A stretch of DNA of 12,207 bases from Thermoplasmata archaeon (GTDB taxonomy: Archaea; Thermoplasmatota; Thermoplasmata; SG8-5; JAGLSY01): assembly GCA_023137005.1 (NCBI GenBank), contig JAGLQE010000150.1, forward strand, positions 1-12,207, given 5' to 3'. This document shows, one piece after another, positions 7,501 through 12,207 of this stretch. The notes below the pieces were generated by a model. The model was not told where the DNA came from, did no database searches, and saw nothing but the letters and a program-made list of their open reading frames with translations. The translations under genes and the position numbers were made by a program. Position 1 is the first letter of the stretch. The number at the start of each line of letters is the position of its first letter.

Positions 7501-9370
7501 AAAGGCCGATGGAGTATCGGTGGTCGCGGCCGAGAAATTGCTGGATCAGGCAAAGACAGCCTTTGAGAACAAGGAATACAAGGCAGCACTGGAATTAGCC
7601 ATGCGCTCTGAAGGAGAATTAGAGAAGGTAGGGCTACAGCAGGACATGGCGGCAAAGGCCATCGGGACGGCCGAGACAAAACTGGAAGAGGCCAACAAAC
7701 AGGGCATATTCTCGAGGCAGGCCAAAAACCTCCTGGAAAGTGCCCAGAAGGATATCAAGAACGGGGATTATGTCAAAGCATTGGAACAGGCGATCCAGAG
7801 CGGTGACGAACTTTACAAGGTAAGAGAAGAGTTCACCTTGGCCGATGAGCAGATGGATAATCTGAACACTCAGATCAAGGTGGCTGTAGAGATCGGTGTC
7901 GAGATATCCCTGGCAAAGAAGTTGCAGGCGGATGCTCAGGAAGCAATGACCGGCCATGATTACAAGACCGCGAGCGAAATAGTCAAGGAGGGCCTGGTGG
8001 AGGCTCGCAGACTTACTTACTCCAAGTTGACCAATAAGATAAATGACACTTACAAGTTGATAGATACCGGAACGGGCTTCGGACTAGATATGGGCGGGCT
8101 AGGCTCGGTCATATCCGAGGCAAAGACCTTCATGGAGACTGGTAAGTTCAATATATCCAATGAGAAGATCACCCTGGTATCATCCGATGCAAAGAATCGA
8201 CTCAATAAGCATGTTATGAACTTCATCGACAATTCTGAAACATCGGCCAAGCATGCAAGGGACATAGGGGTCGATATAACCGAGACCCTTAAGCTTCTGG
8301 AGGAATCAAAGGCATCACTTTCAATCGGAAAGCACAAGAAGGCCATGGAACAGGCCAAGGAGAGTGTGAGTAAGATCTCCGACCTCCAGAAAGGTGTGGA
8401 GAAGGAGTTCATAGAATTAACCTACAAGGCCAATTCCCTCATCTCCATGGTCAAGAAGTTCGGCATCAATGTCAAAGAGGCTGAAGAACTATTCAAGCAG
8501 GCCCGTGACATCAAGGCAGATGATCATAAGCAGGCCGTCAAGCTCGTTAATGATAGCATCATCATCGCTCAGAAGACAATAGATGAGTTCAGACCAAAGC
8601 TCATCGCCAAGATCGTGGACGACAGGGTCACGAAAGGTCATTGGGTTGACACAGAGCTTACCATAACCAATACCGGCAAGACCCTTGGTACCGACATCAG
8701 CATCAAGATGTTGGGAGACATAGAGGTCTACGGAGAAATGAAGATAGACAAACTCATGGGTGGCGGCAATCAGATCAGTATTCCGATCAAGATAAGGTTC
8801 TCCGAGACAGTGGGAAGCCAACCTGTCATCCTTGAACTTTCATCTCACAGATTACTTGACAATAAGAAGTTCGTCGACAAGATGACCACCAGTATCGTCG
8901 TGGTAGAAGAGATACAAGTAGAGGTGAAAGAGAAGGAGAAGATCGGCCCCTCCTTTGAAAGGCTAAAGGCTCCCGACGATCTCAAATGTAATATATGCAT
9001 GGGAACCGTGAAAAAGGGTTTGGAGATCATCAAATGCAGTTGCGGTAAGGAATACCACGGCATGTGCGCTACAAGATTTGGAAAATGCGCCAACTGCGGC
9101 AATAGCTTTGCTGAAAAACTTGAAGAGGATGCAGAGAAGGACATACTCGACGATCTTGGTGACACAAAACCTGCGGCATCAATACCGACAACTGCACCGA
9201 CAGTGGAAAAAGCAGAGCCCACCCCGGAAAAACCTGAGGAAAAGGCACCCGAACCAAAGCCCGAGCCCACACCACCGGCCGCGGCACCTGCTACACCTCC
9301 TGCAAAACCTGAAGAAAAACCAGAGGAGAAGAAGGCAGAGCCCAAGAAGAGAATGAAGTTGAGGATATAG
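4568..9370 (+). CDS. Giant helical-repeat protein with CARDB-like domain and RING-like zinc finger
   Basis: Function unknown. Start: GTG at 4568 has GGAG nine bases upstream; the GTG at 4559 sits directly after that element, so the shorter start is preferred (numbering below counts from 4559). Residues 59 to about 1340 hold 21 tandem copies of a roughly 63-residue unit of paired helices. Each has a core like LLxxAKxxFxxxDYxxAL, usually preceded by a Gly-x-Asp-Ile/Val turn; the first core starts at L59 and the last at L1311. Residues 1345-1451 form a CARDB-like beta-sandwich (TELTITNTGKTLG is typical). Residues 1477-1513 are a RING-like zinc finger with eight possible ligands: C1477, C1480, C1493, C1495, H1500, C1503, C1510, C1513. 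The end is a Pro/Glu/Lys-rich linker finishing KKRMKLRI. There is no signal peptide, membrane helix or ATPase motif, so it is probably a cytoplasmic scaffold. TPR-like folding of the repeats is inference. Confidence 0.9.
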   Translation: MPSSYLKAMQLTKQLEEKAKEASKNRIFAEEELLSSEKALEKAKSIDIKLDDAVELYQQAVAAFDDKEYKNALSLATRSNELTNERYTEHAMEIISSTDTLLNMVKGIGKSKPVSEALLEEAHEVLKDHDYDKAISLSKQCWEGLEKVVLEHLSDEFSSAQSMIVLARNSGEDISSSESLLENAREYMGSQDYAGAMDNIKQCISGLNTGIQAQIDELSDEARGFLISAKELEADVSKVEELLAKIETEQGENELEKALSTSRLCKSEAEKTLSISISSNIEEHMADIEKAETIKANTEKSNEILNRARNALKNSNYGEALNALKDSGEEIQNCQFQKVLKTMSQSRSKFMKAKKYGADLDEAMDFMNKARDALKEEDFLESLQMANQGDKVVEEIIALFDQAGDKFEEYEKGLEEAKEIGVDITEAESMFSKAKTAFENNNLADAKKYQDGSAKILDSTLYSFITDMIETAELVISAGDSLGAILDEPNDFMHNAIKAVKEGEYKIALKDAERAVSRAEDIIKIHVSNTIASADLALMEVEDVDEDAIEKLIQGAKTDFEKNTFDEAFRQADKALSMMETAQSAKSRESITKMEHALRIAKDMECDLTSIDKDIKMAHDGMTNRDFQTALEIADGVYKNTINIQKATAEREFGNAKIEVIEAKKLGIDIGEMRDALKRAKSGFEKGDFKTTFQESKKTLLNAHNIIEKHQAAYESMTQAAAMVAEAKKNDADVTSVMENLLKARSSFEKTDYDKVIELSDMVKAEADMIVSLYTSANNLANANGYLEHLKTLEVDVEDLSKLIEEAKTALKSKDVKASVELSDKADNNALDLLNNTITNLISEAESSIIDAKEIGIDVTEPKSKLDMAKTQLTESEFKASIDLAQKAKEDVIKLKDLSQNAALRLKELQDKVSEAENIYANIDGIKAILNKAMKELGNHNYEDVINLSEEGIKETKTTIEEYVSETISNFRGAAEKAKADGVSVVAAEKLLDQAKTAFENKEYKAALELAMRSEGELEKVGLQQDMAAKAIGTAETKLEEANKQGIFSRQAKNLLESAQKDIKNGDYVKALEQAIQSGDELYKVREEFTLADEQMDNLNTQIKVAVEIGVEISLAKKLQADAQEAMTGHDYKTASEIVKEGLVEARRLTYSKLTNKINDTYKLIDTGTGFGLDMGGLGSVISEAKTFMETGKFNISNEKITLVSSDAKNRLNKHVMNFIDNSETSAKHARDIGVDITETLKLLEESKASLSIGKHKKAMEQAKESVSKISDLQKGVEKEFIELTYKANSLISMVKKFGINVKEAEELFKQARDIKADDHKQAVKLVNDSIIIAQKTIDEFRPKLIAKIVDDRVTKGHWVDTELTITNTGKTLGTDISIKMLGDIEVYGEMKIDKLMGGGNQISIPIKIRFSETVGSQPVILELSSHRLLDNKKFVDKMTTSIVVVEEIQVEVKEKEKIGPSFERLKAPDDLKCNICMGTVKKGLEIIKCSCGKEYHGMCATRFGKCANCGNSFAEKLEEDAEKDILDDLGDTKPAASIPTTAPTVEKAEPTPEKPEEKAPEPKPEPTPPAAAPATPPAKPEEKPEEKKAEPKKRMKLRI

Positions 9371-9452
9371 AACTCTACAGCACCTCACTATTTTAGAATA
9401 TCATCATTGTATAATTAACTGTATAGTATATTATATAGAAACGGGCGCACGA

Positions 9453-9466
9453 ATTATTTTTATATT
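9453..9466 (+). promoter_or_regulatory. TATA box for the methyltransferase gene
   Basis: ATTATTTTTATATT is centred about 28 bases before the ATG at 9489, so transcription should begin at or next to that ATG (leaderless mRNA). The alternative TTG at 9465 lies within the TATA box and can be discounted if this promoter is used. Confidence 0.55.
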
Positions 9467-9488
9467 GTATATTCATGTCACAGAATGG

Positions 9489-10154
9489 ATGAAAACAGAT
9501 TATTCGCGTCATGAAAAAGTATATGTCCGCCTGAAGAAGAGTGGAAAGACCGGATGGGACGATGAAGAGTGCGTAGCAGACAATGTAAATTCATTAATGG
9601 AGTTGATGCAAGCAGAATATATTCCTAGATTCGGCAATATGTTAGAACTCGGATGCGGTACTGGCGACCTTATCTTAAATTTTTCGAACTACAAACTGTT
9701 TGGAATTGACATTTCACCAACCGCAATTGCTTGGGCTAAGGAAAATGCAGATAAGAATAATATTAATGCAGATCTTCAAACAGGAAATGTACTTGATCTT
9801 AGCAGATACCCGGATGATTTTTTTGAAATCATCCTAGATGGTCATTGTTTTCATTGTATCATTGCGGATGATAGGAAGATTTTTCTATCATCCGCAATGC
9901 GAGTCCTAAGACCATCGGGTATCATGATAATTGCTACCATGTGTGGCGAGATAACAGATGAGAATATCAAAGAACACTTCAATGAAGGAACAAGATGCAT
10001 CGAACATAATGGGTTTGCAACAAGATACATAGGATCGGTGGATGATATTTTAGATGAGATCCAACAAGCAGGCTTTCGAATAATTGATAAAAAATTAAAA
10101 ACTCGAAAGAGCATGGATGATCAAGACGAATTGTTTGTTATCTGTAGCAAATGA
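9489..10154 (+). CDS. SAM-dependent class I methyltransferase
   Basis: A small methyltransferase of 221 residues; the substrate cannot be told. The SAM-binding motif I is ELGCGTGD (53-60), followed by the FGIDISPTAIAWA strand-helix (71-83) with the acidic ribose-binding Asp, a GNVLDL stretch (99-104) before the next strand, and the VLRPSG turn (139-144) typical of methyltransferase types 11/25. The GHCFHC segment (118-123) follows motif IV. Start chosen at ATG 9489, which matches a TATA box 28 bases upstream; a TTG at 9465 would add eight residues. The gene is visibly richer in A/T at third codon positions (many AAA, AAT, ATT, TTA, CTT) than the long gene before it, and it is followed at once by a GC hairpin and a dispersed repeat, both hinting at separate acquisition. 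An 18-bp inverted repeat lies inside it at 9857-9902. Confidence 0.88.
   Translation: MKTDYSRHEKVYVRLKKSGKTGWDDEECVADNVNSLMELMQAEYIPRFGNMLELGCGTGDLILNFSNYKLFGIDISPTAIAWAKENADKNNINADLQTGNVLDLSRYPDDFFEIILDGHCFHCIIADDRKIFLSSAMRVLRPSGIMIIATMCGEITDENIKEHFNEGTRCIEHNGFATRYIGSVDDILDEIQQAGFRIIDKKLKTRKSMDDQDELFVICSK
9860..9899. repeat. Long perfect inverted repeat inside the methyltransferase gene
   Basis: CATTGCGGATGATAG (9860-9874) is matched perfectly by its reverse complement at 9885-9899. The stem extends inward by a G-T wobble and two A-T pairs, giving 18 pairs around a four-base loop (9878-9881). The coding frame through it is intact and reads as a normal methyltransferase stretch (IADDRKIFLSSAM). 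Confidence 0.85.
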
Positions 10155-10157
10155 GGG

Positions 10158-10180
10158 CTCCCCAACCCAAAGGGTGGGGT
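10158..10180 (+). terminator. GC-rich hairpin after the methyltransferase stop
   Basis: CCCC and CCC (10160-10168, with a bulged A) pair with GGGTGGGG (10172-10179) around an AAA loop, starting six bases after the TGA stop. There is no clear T run after it, so it is either a weak terminator or part of the repeat element that follows (copy B). The same kind of stem with different bases precedes copy A. Confidence 0.5.
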
Positions 10181-10261
10181 ATCCCCTCTGTTAAAAGGAC
10201 GGGGGTGTCCTCAACCTTTGAGACATTATCCCTAACACATACACACCCTGCTTAACAAACT
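10160..10261. repeat. Dispersed repeat copy B: GC hairpin plus conserved block
   Basis: Bases 10201-10261 align with 201-261 in the same orientation; CCTTTGAGACATTATCC (10215-10231) and GCTTAACAAA are exact matches, and a G tract starts both blocks. Both copies follow a GC hairpin with a purine triloop, but here about 20 extra bases separate hairpin and block. GGAC (10197-10200) and GTCC (10207-10210) could form a second small stem. No coding potential was seen. Confidence 0.6.
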
Positions 10262-10317
10262 GTATTCTCTGTGAAAGTTCACACTAACATATAAAAAATA
10301 TAATAAAAGGTAAAAGT

Positions 10318-10343
10318 TGGGGAAGGCCTCGCGACCTTCCCCA
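10318..10343 (-). terminator. Hairpin terminator of the large secreted-protein gene
   Basis: TGGGGAAGG (10318-10326) pairs perfectly with CCTTCCCCA (10335-10343) around an eight-base loop. On the minus strand it lies 23 bases past the TAA stop at 10366 and is followed by T-rich sequence (AACTTTTACCTTTTATTATA, then a T6 run). This fits a terminator for the minus-strand gene. Confidence 0.75.
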
Positions 10344-10365
10344 TTACTTACTTGGTTCAACCCAC

Positions 10366-12207
10366 TTAGTAGGACACTGTCCAAGTATAGGCTCCGTCAC
10401 AGTAGATCCAGTATGCCTGGCCACCAGCGAATACATCGTTTGCTGCCATATCCTCTAGGAGGTATGCGCCAGCGACGTTGTAGCGCTCGACATTCAGGAC
10501 ATTTGCGGACAATGCTGTCAGATCAGACAGCTTGAAGCCAGCGTCCTGGGACGGGAATCCTACAAGGTTCCAACCTGCCACCAAGTCTATATCGGTGGTG
10601 GTTGGGAAGTAGCCTTCCTTACCAAGGGTGAGCTCTCCATCGCCAGTACTAGCTGTGATGTAAACCCATACGCCCATGACATTGTCCAGGTTCAGCAGAT
10701 CTGCTGTTCCACCCAATGCGACATAAGCCTTGTTATAGGATTTCCAGTGATTGCCTGTAGCTCCAGTGTCATACCACATGGCCATTGACCAGTCAGTATT
10801 TCCGTCACCAAAGGTACCGTCATTCAGGATCTCATCGACAGTTCCACTTACATCCAATGGGAAGGAGATGAATTGCCATCCCTCTACCACAGATGTACTG
10901 TACTGCTCGGGTGCTGCGGCTGCGCCTGAAACAAAGATGTCTGTTTCATAGGACCCTGCCCAGTTGCCTGCGCTGTCCTGTCCACGTACCCATAGTTCAT
11001 GCCATGCACCAGTGGGCCATAACAATGTCTCGGCTCCGTCTATGTCTGCTGTAACTCCCTCGATCATCTCGTTGAAGGTACCGTCAGCGGCTGTCATTAC
11101 AAAGTTATTTGCTGTGTCGCCCCAGTTTGGAGTTGTGTCCTGTCCGAACTCAACACGCCACTCAGCTGCCTGAATATTGGACATTCCAGTTGTGGAATCA
11201 TCGATGGTCGCTGTCAGAACAACTGGTTGACCAGGGGTGATCGGGTTCAGGTTTGTGCCTACAGACCCAGGTATGGTTATCGGTGGTATGGTGTCTATAT
11301 CGTGGTCGATCTCGAAGTCCGTGGACTCACTGTAATCGCTCAGTGTAGAGTATGTTGCACTACCGAGAGCAACTACCTTGATCCTGTAGGTGTCAGCATC
11401 CTCTAGGGTAGATATATCCCATAGAAGGAAGGTCTGACCACCTGGCAGTGGTGCAGGGTTGATCTTGATGTATTCCTGTCCACTGTTTGGACTGTAGTAT
11501 ACGTCAACCGACTGTGCACCGGCCACACTCCAAGTTATTGGCCAGGAGGCTGCTGCAGTGATGTATTCATCGCCAACTGGACCCAAAAGGTCTATGGTCG
11601 GGTGGTTTCCACCAAGGAGCCACTGAACTGTCTCATCCAAAAGACCGGCCCTCAGTGGGTCGATTATTGGTGGTACTCCTGCTGGATCCCAGTTTCCGCC
11701 AGAGCCTGTACTGTCAAGCATGTCGTGGGAGAATCCCTCGTACATTATCCTTGCAGTTCCAGCTGCTCCGCCAGACTCCTGGGCAATTCCACCAACATCA
11801 TCTGGTGTATTATCCTTGCTCAGAACATAATCCCAGACCTCAATTCCCATGTCTCCGTTTATGTTGGTTGTCAACTCAAGACCATCTGGCCAGAATCTGC
11901 CAGCACCATAAACATCCTGCTCAAGAGGCATGTTGTCGAAGTTGTAGATATCGTTCAATGGGTGACCGACATTGTCAACCTCGAATGGATCGATCCCCTT
12001 GTTAGCACCGTTTCCGCCGCCTTCGTCTCCACCGCCGCCATCTGCGTCATCCTGGAGATAAATAGCTGCAAGGTAATCTGCTAGCCATACGGTATCTGGT
12101 TCAGTTCCCTGAGGTCCCATGTCCCAACCGATATCCTGACCGGATACCAATGCCATTGGCACTGTGCCGGAAGATGTGGTTGCCTGGTCAAGGTATCCCT
12201 CAAGAGC
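10366..12207 (-). CDS. C-terminal part of a large secreted multidomain protein (5' end outside window)
   Basis: The frame is open to the window edge, so the 613 residues seen are only the C-terminal part; the GTG at 12162 is internal. Counting from the valine there, residues 1-185 resemble the glutamine-amidotransferase-like fold segment found in secreted peptidase-type proteins: ALVSGQDIGWD (4-14), a LADYLAAIYLQDD helix (27-39), ARIMYEGFSHDML (137-149) and ETVQWLLG (177-184), with a Gly/Asp-rich loop (40-55). Residues 188-287 and about 293-412 look like two Ig/fibronectin-like beta domains. Residues 425-598 are tandem C-terminal domains, opening EGWQFISFPL (427-436) and AGWNLVGFPS (529-538), a pattern frequent at the ends of archaeal exported proteins. 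The protein is very acidic and poor in Cys, as expected outside the cell. No catalytic residues can be assigned from this part; an upstream protease domain is possible but unseen. A terminator hairpin follows the stop. Confidence 0.85.
   Translation of the reverse strand, partial: ALEGYLDQATTSSGTVPMALVSGQDIGWDMGPQGTEPDTVWLADYLAAIYLQDDADGGGGDEGGGNGANKGIDPFEVDNVGHPLNDIYNFDNMPLEQDVYGAGRFWPDGLELTTNINGDMGIEVWDYVLSKDNTPDDVGGIAQESGGAAGTARIMYEGFSHDMLDSTGSGGNWDPAGVPPIIDPLRAGLLDETVQWLLGGNHPTIDLLGPVGDEYITAAASWPITWSVAGAQSVDVYYSPNSGQEYIKINPAPLPGGQTFLLWDISTLEDADTYRIKVVALGSATYSTLSDYSESTDFEIDHDIDTIPPITIPGSVGTNLNPITPGQPVVLTATIDDSTTGMSNIQAAEWRVEFGQDTTPNWGDTANNFVMTAADGTFNEMIEGVTADIDGAETLLWPTGAWHELWVRGQDSAGNWAGSYETDIFVSGAAAAPEQYSTSVVEGWQFISFPLDVSGTVDEILNDGTFGDGNTDWSMAMWYDTGATGNHWKSYNKAYVALGGTADLLNLDNVMGVWVYITASTGDGELTLGKEGYFPTTTDIDLVAGWNLVGFPSQDAGFKLSDLTALSANVLNVERYNVAGAYLLEDMAANDVFAGGQAYWIYCDGAYTWTVSY

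Noticed and set aside
4600..8600. SMC/Rad50-like coiled-coil ATPase
   Set aside because: No Walker A, Walker B or signature motif at either end, and the helices repeat every 63 residues with regular Gly-x-Asp turns rather than forming one long heptad run.
8845..9345. A 166-codon Gly/Ala/Ser-rich minus-strand open frame
   Set aside because: Antisense to the zinc finger and the Pro/Glu tail; the low-complexity product is an artefact of the complement strand.
4568..9370. Surface-layer protein
   Set aside because: No signal peptide or membrane helix, and a cysteine-rich zinc finger is typical of an intracellular protein.
184..10261. CRISPR-type repeats
   Set aside because: Only two copies 10 kb apart with no regular spacers and no cas genes.
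11602..12084. A 160-codon plus-strand open frame
   Set aside because: Antisense to the secreted protein, whose frame has clear domain patterns; no promoter or ribosome site precedes it.

Overview
The window looks like a chromosomal piece of an archaeon, most likely a Thermoplasmatota-type euryarchaeote (inference; no rRNA gene is present). The support is: a geranylgeranyl-reductase-family flavoprotein of the kind that saturates archaeal lipids; a 6-phospho-3-hexuloisomerase next to an archaeal endonuclease-IV-like TIM barrel; TATA boxes about 25-35 bases upstream of starts, some implying leaderless or nearly leaderless transcripts; frequent GTG/TTG starts; and large secreted proteins with Ig-like and 'GWN' domains.

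Layout. Bases 1-356 have no confident gene. They hold an open frame entering from the left edge, two hairpins and copy A of a dispersed repeat. Bases 357-2104 on the minus strand form a two-gene unit: an endonuclease-IV-like TIM-barrel protein with a long lysine-rich tail, then 6-phospho-3-hexuloisomerase. The junction is unusual, because the isomerase frame extends upstream without a canonical start codon and meets an A AAA AAG heptamer. Bases 2303-3136 (+) encode a small secreted, membrane-anchored protein. Its 3' end overlaps, tail to tail for 120 bases, the 3' end of a geranylgeranyl reductase family gene (3017-4225, -).

An AT-rich control region (4226-4558) carries divergent promoter signals, a perfect palindrome and a 5'-leader stem. 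It precedes a giant 1,600-residue cytoplasmic protein (4568-9370, +). That protein has 21 copies of a roughly 63-residue helical repeat, then a CARDB-like beta domain, a RING-like zinc finger and a Pro/Glu/Lys tail. It is the strongest candidate for something undescribed in this window.

Bases 9489-10154 (+) encode an AT-rich SAM-dependent methyltransferase with an 18-bp hairpin inside its coding sequence; it is followed by a GC hairpin and copy B of the repeat. The right end (10366-12207, -) is the C-terminal part of a large secreted protein with a glutamine-amidotransferase-like fold segment, Ig-like domains and tandem C-terminal 'GWN' domains. A clear hairpin terminator follows it.

No rRNA, tRNA, CRISPR array or intact transposase was seen. 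The sugar-phosphate enzyme and lipid reductase look like ordinary metabolism; the two surface proteins and the repeat/RING protein look lineage-specific. The two direct-repeat copies bracket about 10 kb, and the AT-rich methyltransferase beside copy B hints at local acquisition.
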